Assembly (NCBI RefSeq): GCF_000428945.1
Contig: NZ_AUAX01000004.1
Location: 186,001 to 250,000, forward strand
Length of the DNA: 64,000 nt
Source: Hamadaea tsunoensis DSM 44101
GTDB lineage: Bacteria; Actinomycetota; Actinomycetes; Mycobacteriales; Micromonosporaceae
Direction: 5' to 3'
Within the stretch, counting starts at the first letter, position 1. Each line of letters starts with the position of its first letter. The notes below the pieces were generated by a model. That model made no database searches, was not told the origin of the DNA, and saw only the letters and a program-made list of their open reading frames with translations. Positions 17,071 to 26,639 of this stretch are shown piece by piece. The position numbers and the translations under genes were made by a program.

Positions 17071-17450
17071 GCCTCGCGGAGCGGCAGGCGGCGCTGGTGG
17101 CCGCCCTCGTCGCCGGGGACGGGCCGCCGCCGGGCTTCGACCCGGCGCGCGTGCGGGCGACCGCCGACCAGCTGCTGCGCAAGCGGGCGGGGGAGGTGGG
17201 CCGCGCCTGGCCGTGGCTGCGTGCGAGTCTCGGGCCGCGCTGGACGGCGGAGTTCACGGCGTGGGCTGCGGGCCGCCCGCCGCGTGGCTCGCAGCGCGAC
17301 GGCTTCGACTTCGCGCAGACCCGGGAAGATCTTGACGAGTACGCCCGAGCCGAACTCGCCGACCGCGAGCGGCAGTGGGACGACGACGGCGCTCAGCCCC
17401 TCCGGCCTCGCCGAAGTCCCCTGCGCCGGTGGTGGCCGAGGCGGTCCTGA
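17067..17450 (+). CDS. Probable MNIO partner protein
   Basis: 127 aa, soluble, highly charged, no family motif I can name. Helical N-terminus (LAERQAALVAALVAGDG; FDPARVRATADQLLRKRAGEVGRAWPWLRASLG), then FTAWAAGRPPRGSQRDGFDFAQT and a basic C-terminus. It starts with GTG overlapping the MNIO stop (GTGA). Known MNIOs work with a small partner (MbnC, TglI, ChrI) that recognises the substrate. By position and coupling this protein is the candidate, although it is shorter than those. Confidence 0.6.
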   Translation: MSLAERQAALVAALVAGDGPPPGFDPARVRATADQLLRKRAGEVGRAWPWLRASLGPRWTAEFTAWAAGRPPRGSQRDGFDFAQTREDLDEYARAELADRERQWDDDGAQPLRPRRSPLRRWWPRRS

Positions 17451-17505
17451 CATTGCGGTCTGGCGGAGGTGCCCATATAGTGCCGTCTTGCCTATCAGAG
17501 GAGCA

Positions 17506-17940
17506 ATGGTGACCCTCGACGCGCCCGCGAACCGCAAGCTCTCGCCCGCCGAAGAGCGGAACCTGGAGAACATCGGCCGGAGCACCCGGTCGCGCCTGGG
17601 CTTCCTCGCCGGCCTGCTCCTGGTGAGTGGTCTGCTGCAGCTCGTCACCGTCGCCAACGGGTACGCCTCGGCGGCCGTCGACCCGCTGTGGGCGACCGTC
17701 GACCTGATCCCGGCCCTGCTGTCGCTCGTGCTGGCCGCCCTGCTGTGGTACCTGCGCGGCCACGACCACGTCGGCCGGGCTCTCGTCGTCACGGCCGTCT
17801 CGGTCGCGGTGCTGCGGGCGGCGCTGGCAGTCGTGACGGGGGTCGTGTCCGGGCAGTTCGTGGTGATCGCGGCGCTGCCCCTCCTCGTCTGCGCGTACGC
17901 CGTCCGCGTCATCCTCGAACGCGGCCGCGAAACCGCCTGA
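17506..17940 (+). CDS. Small integral membrane protein
   Basis: 144 aa with four likely membrane helices: LGFLAGLLLVSGLLQLVTVA, LWATVDLIPALLSLVLAALL, ALVVTAVSVAVLRAALAVVTG and FVVIAALPLLVCAYAVRVIL. The cytoplasmic N-terminus is SPAEERNLENIGRSTRSR. No known family. AGAGGAG precedes ATG 17506. It starts 55 nt after the MNIO partner gene on the same strand and could be part of that transcript, but it may have its own promoter. A strong hairpin follows it. Confidence 0.65.
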   Translation: MVTLDAPANRKLSPAEERNLENIGRSTRSRLGFLAGLLLVSGLLQLVTVANGYASAAVDPLWATVDLIPALLSLVLAALLWYLRGHDHVGRALVVTAVSVAVLRAALAVVTGVVSGQFVVIAALPLLVCAYAVRVILERGRETA

Positions 17941-17945
17941 GCCGC

Positions 17946-17988
17946 GAACGGCCGCGATCGCCTGGTGACTCGGCGACCGCGGCCGTTC
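17946..17988. terminator. Bidirectional terminator hairpin
   Basis: 17-bp arms (17946-17962 and 17972-17988) pair with one mismatch around a 9-nt loop, between the small membrane-protein gene and the convergent RHS gene. It ends the MNIO-side transcript on one strand and probably the RHS transcript on the other. Confidence 0.75.
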
Positions 17989-18020
17989 CTCCTCAGCCGT
18001 TCATGCTCGGCCGCGTCGGG

Positions 18021-21000
18021 TCAGTCGCCCCAGAGGATCACCGTGTAGGTCATCCCGCCCGCCGCCGACGGCCCGGGTGAGCCCAGGCCGACCATCGTGG
18101 TGACGGTCTGCGTCGAGCCCCAGCGGGCGTACTCCATGTCGACGGCGATGCCCACGCTGCCGCCGCCGTTGCCGGAGAAGAACCAGCCGGACTGGTCGGC
18201 GATGCTGCCGTTGGACTGGGCGATGCCGGCGCCGACCATGGCTCCCGGGATGCCGTACTTGGTCCCGAGGTCGAAGGTGACGTAGCCGCCCCAGCCTTTC
18301 TGATCATGTGCGAGGCAGAAGCTGGCCCCGCCGCCGCCCTGCGGAGTCATCCCGCCGCCGCCGAAGCAGAAGGCGACCATGCCCGGCTGGGCATTGGTGA
18401 CGATCTTCTGGTGGGCCGCGGCGGCGTTGTCCTTGAGCTGCTTCGAGCAGACGGTGGGCGCGAACCCGCACTCGTACGCGATGTTGCCCGGCGTCACGAG
18501 CGTGTCGGGCGGCCCGTCCTCCGGATTCCACCGGTCGTCCAGGCGCCGGGCCAACTCGTCGGGGTCGGCGCTGTCGCCCGGCAGCACGTAGCCGTTGATC
18601 GACACCGTGCCGTCGTAGTGGACGATCAGGACGGTCCCGTGTGGATAGATGGTCGTGCGCATCACGTCGTGCGGCTTGGGCGACGGCGTCGAGCCCGGCT
18701 CGCCGGAATGGCAGTTGCTGGCCGAATGGTGGGTGTCGCAGGGTTCGTTCCCGCCGCTCGGCGGAGCGGTCGGCGTACTGTCGTAGTCCTTGTCCTTGCC
18801 GCCGGGCCCGTAGTACTGGTCCTCGTTGCGCAGGCCCGTCGGGTCGCTCGCGCTGACCGGCGTGTTGTCGGCGTACGCGTACCCGTGCCAGCTCTGCGGA
18901 TCGTCCACCGCGAACACGGGGTCGACGGAGACGAAGCGGCCGAGGGCCTTGTCGTACTCGCGGGCGCCCACGTGCTCCAGGCCGGTCTGATCGTCGACGC
19001 CGCCGACGAAGCCGCGCGACGACGGCCAGGCTGCGGGCGGCATTCCGCGTACCTCCCCGAACGGCGTGGTACGCCGCTGCGTGATGCTGAGGTCCGTGGC
19101 CCGGAAGCTGTACTGCGTGGTGCCCTGGTGGTCACCGGTCTGCCAGGACAGGCCCGACGGCGTGCGTACGCCGACCGCCCCGGCGTCGCCGTGCTGGTAG
19201 GTGCGGGTGCAGCTGACGCCGGTGCTGTCCGACCGGCACTCGGTGTCCCCGAGGGTCAGCGTGGTCGCGGTGGAAGTCTTGGCCAGCAGGCGGTTGCCGG
19301 AGGCGGTGTAGACGTAGCTCGTCGTGGTGGCGCTGTCGGCCACACCGGCGAGGTGCCCCTCGGCGTCCCAGGTCAGCGTCTGGCCCGGCTTGCCGGCGAC
19401 ATTGCGGGTGACCGTGTTGCCCGCGCCGTCGTAGCCGAAGGTGCTGGTACCGGACCCGGCTCCGGTGCTGGTGACGCTGCTGACCGAGTGCGGCCGCACG
19501 GCACCGGACCCGGACGCCGGATAGGCGTACGTGTTGGTGGTGTTCCCGGACGAGGCGTGCTTGACCTCCGAGGTGCGGTCGCCGGTGGCGGTGTAGCCGT
19601 AGCTGGTCCAGTAGGGCGCGGGCCCGCCGAGCGCGCCCGTGCTCGGGTTGGTGGTGCAGTTGCCGTTGGCGGGGGTCCAGGCGTCGGTGAGCTGGCGCAG
19701 GTAGTCGTAGCGCAGGCACTGGGTGTCGTCCGGGCCGGCGCCGCGCTGCGACAGCTTGTCGGCGATGGCGGTCACGTTGCCGGCGGCGTCGTAGGAGTAG
19801 AAGGTGTCGGCGGCGACGACCGTGGCGAAGTCGCCCACCGTCTGGTGCTCGGCCAGCCGGCCGGTCCCGGGCTCGTACGTCCAGTACTGCAGGAGGCTCT
19901 TGCCCGAGCCGTCGGTCATCGCCACCGACGACAGCTCGCCGGTCTGCTGGTACTCGGTGCCGGTGACGTAGGTGCTCAGGCCGCTCAGCGTGGTCGGCTT
20001 GCCCAGGCTGTCGTAGCCGTACCGGAGGGTCTCGTCGGTCAGGCCGCCGAAGTTCGCGGTGCCGGTACGCACCGGGCTGGTGGCGGTGGCGAGGCCGCCG
20101 TCGGCGTTGTAGGTGTAGGCGGTCGTGTAGGTGCCGGCCAGCGCACCGGCGGCGGCCGGGAGTGTCATCGTCGAGCCGGTCTGCTGGTAGCGGCCGTTGT
20201 AGCCGGTGATGCCGCTGACGTAGGCGTTGCCGTCCGCGTCGTAGCGGGTCGAGGCGCTCAGCCGGCCCTTGGCGTTCGGCAGCGTGTCGAACGTCCACGA
20301 AGCCAGCCGGGCCCCGCTGGTCGAGGTCTGGTACTCGCCGGTCTTGCGGCCCAACTCGTCGTAGGCGAAGGCGAGGGTCACCCCGCGGCCGTCGGTCACG
20401 GTCAGTGCCTGGTCGGCGTCGTCGTACGTGGCGCTGTAGGCGCCCCGGTTCGGATCAGTGCCGGAGGTACGCCGCCGCCGCTGGTCGTACCCGGCGGTCC
20501 AGCGGTTGCCGGCCGGGTCGGTGACCGTGGCCAGATCGCCCGCCCGGGTGTAGGTACGGGTCGTGACGTCGTGCGTGCCACCGGCCAGGTTGCCGTGGTA
20601 CTGCCACACCGCGACCTCCTGCCCCCGGGCATCGGTCCACGTGCTGGTGCCGGTGCCGCCGGCCGGAACCGACACGTCCGTGTGGTCGCCCCCGTACGCC
20701 GTCGTCGTCTGCCAGCGTTGCACCGCGTTGACCTGGAACGCCGCGACGGTCGGCCGCTCGGCTCCGTCGTAGGTCGTGACGGTCTGGGCGGGCACGGCTA
20801 TGTCGGCGGTCGGCACGAACAGCGTCGTGCCGGGTGCCGAGGAGTTGAAGTACGCGGGGCGCGACTTCACCGCCAGCCCCCGGCTGTCGTAGAGGGTCTC
20901 GGCGACGGTCCGGCCGCCGCCCTCCGCGGGCCCCTGAACCTGCCGCTCCCGCAGCCATCCGTCGTAAAGGGTGTACGAGGTGATGTAGCCGGTCCCGGCC

Positions 21001-24000
21001 GGGTTGAGCTTGGCGGCCGCGATGGAGCTCGGCCCGGTCGCGTTGCGTACCGTGTAGGTGTACTTCTGATCGGGGGTCTGGCCGGCCTTGTCCCGCCCCG
21101 GCAGCCACACGCCCGTCAGCCGGCCCAGACCGTCGTACGACAGGTCTGTCCGGTTGGCGTTCTGATCTACGGTGGCCGTCTTCACGCCCCACGCCGGGTC
21201 GATGTCGGTCGTCGTCGTCCAGCCCTTGGCGTTCGTGGCGACCGTACGCGTCACCGGGCCCCCCGACGCCGGTGTGTACGCGGTCGACGTGCGGTGGTCG
21301 AGCGCGTCGTACGCGTCGAGGACCCGTCCGTACACGTCGAAGCCGGCCCGGCCGACCTGCCGGTAGACCGGGCTGCCGCCGTTGTAGCCGGCCAGCTGCT
21401 CGGTCCGGGTGACGTCTCCCTTGACGACCGTGGTCCCGTAGCCGGTCGCGCCGTCGTACCAGGTACGCACATCGGAGATCACGTCGACGGACCGGTCCGG
21501 CGTGGCGGCGCAGGCCACGCCGACGGTCTCCACCCGGGCGGGCAGCGTCAGCAGCGTACCGGCGGCGTTGGCGGCATAGGTGGTACGCGTACAGCGGTCG
21601 TCGGCGGCGGTGGCGACGTCGCCTTGATCGTCCACCTGCACGACCCGTCCCGTACGGTCTGCCGCGTAGGTGTTGACCGTGCGGGTGACCCGCGTGCCCG
21701 GTGCGTGATCGAGCACGGTGGTCGTGGTGCCGGCGGCGGTGGCGGTGACGTTCGCGGTCATCGTCACGCCGTTGAGCACCTGCGTGGCCGTCGGCCCGAA
21801 CCGGTACGGGTCCGACTTGGTCTTGGCGACGACGGTGCCGCCCGTACCGAGGTACGTGATCGACTCGCGGGTCATGCCGGCGAACCAGTCGGAGTCGGTC
21901 CAGGTGCCGCCGTCCGAGTCGGTGATCGACACCGACCGGGTGCCGGTCGCGGTACGGTCGCCGTCCATCCCGCGGAAGTAGGTGACGTCCTGGCGGGACT
22001 GGGTTTCGGTGGCGTCGCCGTGGATGACGCGGACCTGGTCGTAGCCGCGCCACTGGCCCCAGGTCCGGCGGGCCGGCAGGGCCAGCGGGTTGTCGTCGTA
22101 GTGCCAGGCCGGCGGCTGCGGATACTGGTAGGAGGTGACCTGGTCGGTGGTGCCGCCCACCTCGTCGCTGAGGGACACCGCGGTCACCACGTACTTGTGG
22201 AAGTACTCCAGCTTGGGCGTGGTCGCGCCCACCGGCATCCAGTAGGCCGGGAAGCACCGCTTGGTGTTGGTGTCCGGCGACGCGGGCATGTTCGACCCGG
22301 CCACGCACTCCGGAGCCGAATAGCTCACCGTGATGAGGCCGCCGCTGTCGGTCAGGATCGAGCGGATGCGGTAGCGGATGATGGAGTCCGTCGTACCGGC
22401 CTTGTCGACCCGGTTCGACATCTGGGTGGCGGTGAACACCACCGGCGGCGTGCACGTGGTGTCATCGAGTCCACAATGGTCGATCTGGCGCAACCACAGG
22501 ATCTTGGCCAGGCCGTCGCCGGGATCCTTGAAGTCGTGCGACAGCCGCCACTGCTCCACCCGCCGCCAGCTCTTCGCGCCGGACGCGACCCGGGTGGTCA
22601 CCGCACTCAGCTTCTTCGCGGTGAAGAACGTCGGCGAGTACTTGCCCGGACAGGTGGCCGTCGTGCACACCTGGTCCACCGGCACGTCGGGCCAGTTGGC
22701 CGCGTTGGCGCCGGTCAGCGTACAGGCGGCGCCGGCGGTCAGGCAGCGGTCGGTGACCGTGAACTGCACCTGGGCCGCGGCGGTTCCGGCGAAGACCGAG
22801 TCCACGCCGGCGTCCTGCCGGGTGCCGTAGTCGACCTCGCTGAGCCAGCCGCCCCGGACATACGTCGACACGTCGGCGTCGACCCGGTTGCGCGCGTACC
22901 GGTTGGTCTCGCGCTGGTAGAACAGCGACATGCTGTTGCCGTGCGGGTCGAGCACGTAATCCAGGTTCCACCGGTACGCCTGCTGGCAGCTCGACGCGCC
23001 GAAACCGCCTGCGGAGTTGCACGGCTCCCCGACGTTGTTGCCGTACACGGGCTCGAAGTAGACGGAGTTGGTCTCCGGGTCCGTGCCCGACCGGAAGCCC
23101 GGCAGCCGGTTGAGGCCGAAGAAGTACTGCGTACCATCGGTGGCCGTCAGCTTCCAGTACTCGCCGTCGTTGTCGCCGTTGTTCAGGCCGGTGTCCGTGA
23201 GCCGCTCGATCCGCGAGCCGTCCTCCTCCTTCGGCCGCCATGAACCGCTGCCGGAGTCGTAGACCAGCGTGGTGGACGTGCCGTTGAGGGTCAGGCTGGC
23301 GTTGTCGCCGGCCCAGCACAGGTCGCCGCTGGTGGACTGGCCGTCGTCGTTGCAGCCGCGGTACCCGCGCTCGATGGAGCCCGGCTGCCAGGCGAACCCT
23401 TCACCGAGCCAGGACGGCTGCGCGTTGGTCGCCGCGGTCTGCCCGTCCACCGCCTGCGCCGAGTAGCTGAACTGCACGTTCGGCGCCGGGCCGGACAGGC
23501 TGGGCGGCAGCCGCAGCGGGTAGCCCCAGCTGAAGCCGCCTCCGTTGCCGCCGGCGCTCCACACGCCGGACGCCTTCAGGTCGGTGGCCTTGTAGTCGCC
23601 GCCGTCCGACGACGGGCCGGCCGCCAGCGCGACCAACGTGCCGGTGGCGGCCATCGCGACCGGCGCCGTCAGGACGTGGTTGACGGTGTCGTTGCTCGTC
23701 ACCAGGTCGGTCGCCTGGCAGGCCGACAGCTCGGGTGTGCGCAGCGCGCACTCGGGCAACGTGGTCAGCCGCAGCCGCCGCGCCCAATCGGCCCCGTACG
23801 CGTCGCGGAAACGGGAGTAGTCCAGCCCCACCACGGCCGTCGACGCGGTCGTATCGGTCCGCCCGACGCGCATCACCAGATCGCGGCCGGCCCGGTTCGC
23901 CGAGGCCCGGTCCAGCATCGCGATGCGTACGCGGGCATTGGCATTGGCAGTGGCGTCGGCGGTTCGCGACGCGGCGGCGCGTACGCCGACGGGCAGGCCC

Positions 24001-24320
24001 GCCGCCCACGTGAGCGGGGAACCGTCGGTGAGCGATGCCGTGGCGCCGGCCGAGCCGGTGGCCGCGACGGCGGGGAGGGCGACCTCCACCGTTCCGGCGG
24101 CCGGCCAGACCGCGGCACCGGGCGGTGCGGCGGTATGCGTCGCGTCGGCCGGCGGCGCCTTGGCCACCGCGTCGCGTCCGGGTACCGAGGCGAGTTTCGC
24201 CGGGGCCGCCGGCCGCGGTGGCGCGCCCTGCGCCGCAGTCACACCGCTCGTGAGCCCGGCCACCAGGACCAGCACCAGCAGCGAGCGTCCAGATCGGACT
24301 ATCCGTGAGCCGCTTGTCAC
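18021..24320 (-). CDS. Secreted RHS/YD-repeat giant protein
   Basis: 2,099 aa. Signal peptide at residues 1-31 (RSLLVLVLVAGLTSGVTAAQG). Residues of about 250-450 resemble the SpvB/TcdB-like N-terminal part of actinobacterial RHS proteins (FSWGYPLRLPPSL, VQFSYSAQAVDGQTAATNAQPSWLG). A long array of YD repeats follows (YDGLGRLTGV, YDELGRKTGEY, YDAAGNVTAI). The RHS core lies near residues 1760-1830 (GLEHVGAREYDKALGRFVSVDP, YAYADNTPVSASDPTG). The last 270 or so residues are Gly-rich, beta-like and unidentified. In many systems this is the toxin tip, but there is no immunity gene downstream. Confidence 0.88.
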   Translation of the reverse strand: MTSGSRIVRSGRSLLVLVLVAGLTSGVTAAQGAPPRPAAPAKLASVPGRDAVAKAPPADATHTAAPPGAAVWPAAGTVEVALPAVAATGSAGATASLTDGSPLTWAAGLPVGVRAAASRTADATANANARVRIAMLDRASANRAGRDLVMRVGRTDTTASTAVVGLDYSRFRDAYGADWARRLRLTTLPECALRTPELSACQATDLVTSNDTVNHVLTAPVAMAATGTLVALAAGPSSDGGDYKATDLKASGVWSAGGNGGGFSWGYPLRLPPSLSGPAPNVQFSYSAQAVDGQTAATNAQPSWLGEGFAWQPGSIERGYRGCNDDGQSTSGDLCWAGDNASLTLNGTSTTLVYDSGSGSWRPKEEDGSRIERLTDTGLNNGDNDGEYWKLTATDGTQYFFGLNRLPGFRSGTDPETNSVYFEPVYGNNVGEPCNSAGGFGASSCQQAYRWNLDYVLDPHGNSMSLFYQRETNRYARNRVDADVSTYVRGGWLSEVDYGTRQDAGVDSVFAGTAAAQVQFTVTDRCLTAGAACTLTGANAANWPDVPVDQVCTTATCPGKYSPTFFTAKKLSAVTTRVASGAKSWRRVEQWRLSHDFKDPGDGLAKILWLRQIDHCGLDDTTCTPPVVFTATQMSNRVDKAGTTDSIIRYRIRSILTDSGGLITVSYSAPECVAGSNMPASPDTNTKRCFPAYWMPVGATTPKLEYFHKYVVTAVSLSDEVGGTTDQVTSYQYPQPPAWHYDDNPLALPARRTWGQWRGYDQVRVIHGDATETQSRQDVTYFRGMDGDRTATGTRSVSITDSDGGTWTDSDWFAGMTRESITYLGTGGTVVAKTKSDPYRFGPTATQVLNGVTMTANVTATAAGTTTTVLDHAPGTRVTRTVNTYAADRTGRVVQVDDQGDVATAADDRCTRTTYAANAAGTLLTLPARVETVGVACAATPDRSVDVISDVRTWYDGATGYGTTVVKGDVTRTEQLAGYNGGSPVYRQVGRAGFDVYGRVLDAYDALDHRTSTAYTPASGGPVTRTVATNAKGWTTTTDIDPAWGVKTATVDQNANRTDLSYDGLGRLTGVWLPGRDKAGQTPDQKYTYTVRNATGPSSIAAAKLNPAGTGYITSYTLYDGWLRERQVQGPAEGGGRTVAETLYDSRGLAVKSRPAYFNSSAPGTTLFVPTADIAVPAQTVTTYDGAERPTVAAFQVNAVQRWQTTTAYGGDHTDVSVPAGGTGTSTWTDARGQEVAVWQYHGNLAGGTHDVTTRTYTRAGDLATVTDPAGNRWTAGYDQRRRRTSGTDPNRGAYSATYDDADQALTVTDGRGVTLAFAYDELGRKTGEYQTSTSGARLASWTFDTLPNAKGRLSASTRYDADGNAYVSGITGYNGRYQQTGSTMTLPAAAGALAGTYTTAYTYNADGGLATATSPVRTGTANFGGLTDETLRYGYDSLGKPTTLSGLSTYVTGTEYQQTGELSSVAMTDGSGKSLLQYWTYEPGTGRLAEHQTVGDFATVVAADTFYSYDAAGNVTAIADKLSQRGAGPDDTQCLRYDYLRQLTDAWTPANGNCTTNPSTGALGGPAPYWTSYGYTATGDRTSEVKHASSGNTTNTYAYPASGSGAVRPHSVSSVTSTGAGSGTSTFGYDGAGNTVTRNVAGKPGQTLTWDAEGHLAGVADSATTTSYVYTASGNRLLAKTSTATTLTLGDTECRSDSTGVSCTRTYQHGDAGAVGVRTPSGLSWQTGDHQGTTQYSFRATDLSITQRRTTPFGEVRGMPPAAWPSSRGFVGGVDDQTGLEHVGAREYDKALGRFVSVDPVFAVDDPQSWHGYAYADNTPVSASDPTGLRNEDQYYGPGGKDKDYDSTPTAPPSGGNEPCDTHHSASNCHSGEPGSTPSPKPHDVMRTTIYPHGTVLIVHYDGTVSINGYVLPGDSADPDELARRLDDRWNPEDGPPDTLVTPGNIAYECGFAPTVCSKQLKDNAAAAHQKIVTNAQPGMVAFCFGGGGMTPQGGGGASFCLAHDQKGWGGYVTFDLGTKYGIPGAMVGAGIAQSNGSIADQSGWFFSGNGGGSVGIAVDMEYARWGSTQTVTTMVGLGSPGPSAAGGMTYTVILWGD

Positions 24321-24519
24321 AAGATCCTCCTTGGGGAGGGAATGATGCAGGCAGCGTAGGGATCGGGTCAGGCGGCGCGCTCATCGCCGACGGTCGATCA
24401 GGATCTTCCGGGCGACATGCTCGCATCGGCCCACACGCTGGGCAGACTCCGTCCGCCGAGCCGCCGGATCATGAGAGGCGGCAGTAAAAGCGGCAGAAGA
24501 GGCGGCAGTACGCCACGGC

Positions 24520-25842
24520 TCAGGACGCCGCGGCGGCCACCTCCACCTTGTCGGCGGGCGGTGCGTCGACGACGCCTTCGCGGGTGAGGAACCGCTCGGC
24601 CATGCGTACCGCCGGGTGGAGACCGGCCACGGCGAGCAGCGCGATGCCCGCGATCACGAGCCACCCGGCGCCGGGCAGGGCGGCCGGGTGCCATGCCATG
24701 GCCAGGAACGTGTAGAGGGCGGGTGCCCAGCGGCCGCCGAGGGTGGCGAACACCTCGGAGACGCCGCCGTACTCGCCGCGCCGCCGCGGGTCCATGAGCC
24801 GGGCCTGAAACGCCCAGTTGGCGCCCGAGAAGTACAGTTCCGCGCCGGTCACCGCGACGTGGCCCAGCCAGACCAGGAAGATCGTCAGCAGGCCGGCGGT
24901 GCTGTGGGTGGCCATGGTGATCAGGCAGGCGGCGACGAAGAAGGCGCCGGAGATGCGTACCGAGCGCAGGGCGTCCGCCGCCGTCTTCACGCCGCGCGAG
25001 GTGTAGGCGGGCAGGAAGATGCAGAGCACCGTGTTGGTGCCGAACAGCCAGGCCAGCAGCCAGTGCGGGGCGTCCGTCGCCTGCACCAGCCACAGCGGGA
25101 TGACGACGTTGAGCAGGACCTGGTTGGTCCACATCGTGCCGCTGAAGAAGCTGGTCAGCATCCAGCCGACGTTGCGCAGCGGCCCCCGGCGCTTCGGCCC
25201 GGCGGCCTTCTCGGTCGTGCGCTTCGCGGAAGCCCGCGCGATGTCGTGCGGCGCGCGCGGCAGCCGCGCGATGAACACCGCGTTGAGCAGGCCGATGGCC
25301 AGCGTGAACAGCGGCATCCACCGGATCAGCGACAGGTTGTCGACGGCGAGCGCGATCCCGCCGATGATCGCGCCGAGCGTGAAGCCGACGTTGAGCGAGG
25401 AGTACATGTAGGCCTGCGTCGCGACCCGCTCGTCCTCGGGCATCACGTCGAGGATGTACGCGTTGCGCCCGGCCCCCGCCGCGTTCTCGATGATCTCGAA
25501 GCAGACGACCATCGCGAGGTAGCCGCCGAAGCTGCCGATGAACGGCCAGGCGCCGAACATCAGGGCCGCGAGGAAGGCCCCGGCCGCCCACATCCGCTTC
25601 GGCCCGATCCGGTCGGTCAGCCGGCCGGCGGGGTACGCCATCAGGAATGACACCACGCCGGCGACGGTCAGACCGAGACCGACCTGAGCCGCCCGCAGGC
25701 CGACCACCTGGGTGAAGAAGACGGCCGAGCCGGTGAGGAAGGTCCCCTCGGCGGTGGCGAACAGCAGGGACTGGGTGGCGAGCCGGCGCGACAGCGGGGT
25801 CGGGGGGACCAGGCGGCGGAGGGAGGCTTTCAGACGGGGCAC
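24520..25842 (-). CDS. MFS transporter
   Basis: 440 aa with about 12 membrane helices. The MFS signature between helices 2 and 3 is present as GRLTDRIGPKRMW, with a related central-loop motif later (RLMDPRRRGEY). The pattern is that of drug or metabolite efflux carriers. Substrate unknown. It is a single gene, on the same strand as the RHS gene but 200 bp from its start, with a short tandem repeat (GAGGCGGCAGTA twice) in that gap. Convergence or co-transcription with the acyltransferase upstream (39-bp gap) is possible. Confidence 0.85.
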   Translation of the reverse strand: MPRLKASLRRLVPPTPLSRRLATQSLLFATAEGTFLTGSAVFFTQVVGLRAAQVGLGLTVAGVVSFLMAYPAGRLTDRIGPKRMWAAGAFLAALMFGAWPFIGSFGGYLAMVVCFEIIENAAGAGRNAYILDVMPEDERVATQAYMYSSLNVGFTLGAIIGGIALAVDNLSLIRWMPLFTLAIGLLNAVFIARLPRAPHDIARASAKRTTEKAAGPKRRGPLRNVGWMLTSFFSGTMWTNQVLLNVVIPLWLVQATDAPHWLLAWLFGTNTVLCIFLPAYTSRGVKTAADALRSVRISGAFFVAACLITMATHSTAGLLTIFLVWLGHVAVTGAELYFSGANWAFQARLMDPRRRGEYGGVSEVFATLGGRWAPALYTFLAMAWHPAALPGAGWLVIAGIALLAVAGLHPAVRMAERFLTREGVVDAPPADKVEVAAAAS

Positions 25843-25881
25843 GGGTCCATCTGACCAGGAACGGCCGGGGTGTTCACCCGA

Positions 25882-26544
25882 TTATCCGCCGAGATTCGCG
25901 TACCCCGATGCGGTCTCCTGGCCGGAGAGGCCCTGGATCGCCGCCATGATCTCGTCGGTGACCGCCCGGCGCGCCTTGTTCGGGTTGACCCCGTCGGGCG
26001 GCGTGAACCGCAGCGGCTCGCCGAAGCGAACGGTGACCCGGCCCAGGCGCGGCAGCTTCGAACCGACCGGCTGGAGGCGGTCCGTGCCGATCACCCCGAC
26101 CGGGATCACGGTCGCCCCGGTCTCCAGGGCCAGCCACGCTACCCCGGTACGCCCCCGGTGGATCCGCCCGTCCCGGGAACGGCTGCCCTCCGGGTGGATG
26201 CCGAACGCGCGCCCCTCGGTCAGCACCGTACGCGCGGCGTCGAGCGAGTCCTGCGCGGTGTGGATCTCGGTCCGGCTGATCGGGATGGCGTCCGTGCCCT
26301 CCAGGAACGTACGCGTGACCCAGCCCTTCGCGCCCGGCCGCACGAAGTACTCGGCCTTGGCCATGAACGCGACCGGCCGGGGACTGACGAGCGGGATGAC
26401 GAAACTGTCCAGCGCCGAGATGTGGTTGGCTGCCAGGATCACCGCCCCCGTACGCGGAACGTGTTCGCGTCCCTCGACCCGAGGCCGGTACACCATCCGG
26501 AACAGCGGGACGGCGAAGGCGCGTACGCCGGCCTGTAAGAGCAT
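25882..26544 (-). CDS. 1-acyl-sn-glycerol-3-phosphate acyltransferase (PlsC-like)
   Basis: 220 aa, membrane-associated. The acyltransferase box is NHISALDSF (H-x4-D type, about residues 41-49). The G-protein-like motif is HPEGSRSRDG (about residues 120-129), and VIPVGVIGTDR follows. It should transfer an acyl group to lysophosphatidic acid or a related acceptor. GAAAGGA precedes ATG 26544. It lies 95 bp downstream of tetR on the same strand, so it is probably controlled by that repressor together with the distant fabH. Confidence 0.88.
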   Translation of the reverse strand: MLLQAGVRAFAVPLFRMVYRPRVEGREHVPRTGAVILAANHISALDSFVIPLVSPRPVAFMAKAEYFVRPGAKGWVTRTFLEGTDAIPISRTEIHTAQDSLDAARTVLTEGRAFGIHPEGSRSRDGRIHRGRTGVAWLALETGATVIPVGVIGTDRLQPVGSKLPRLGRVTVRFGEPLRFTPPDGVNPNKARRAVTDEIMAAIQGLSGQETASGYANLGG

Positions 26545-26639
26545 CGATGTCCTTTCAGGACGGATCTGGTGATGGCGGTGGTGACGGACGGCGACGGTGA
26601 CGGCCAATCGGCGTCGGCTGGCCGGCGGGGCCGGCGTGC

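Noticed and set aside
18306-23243. 1,645-codon open frame on the plus strand
   Set aside because: It is exactly antisense to the RHS gene, whose third-position G/C bias creates it. The translation has no domain and is Arg/Gly/Val repetitive.
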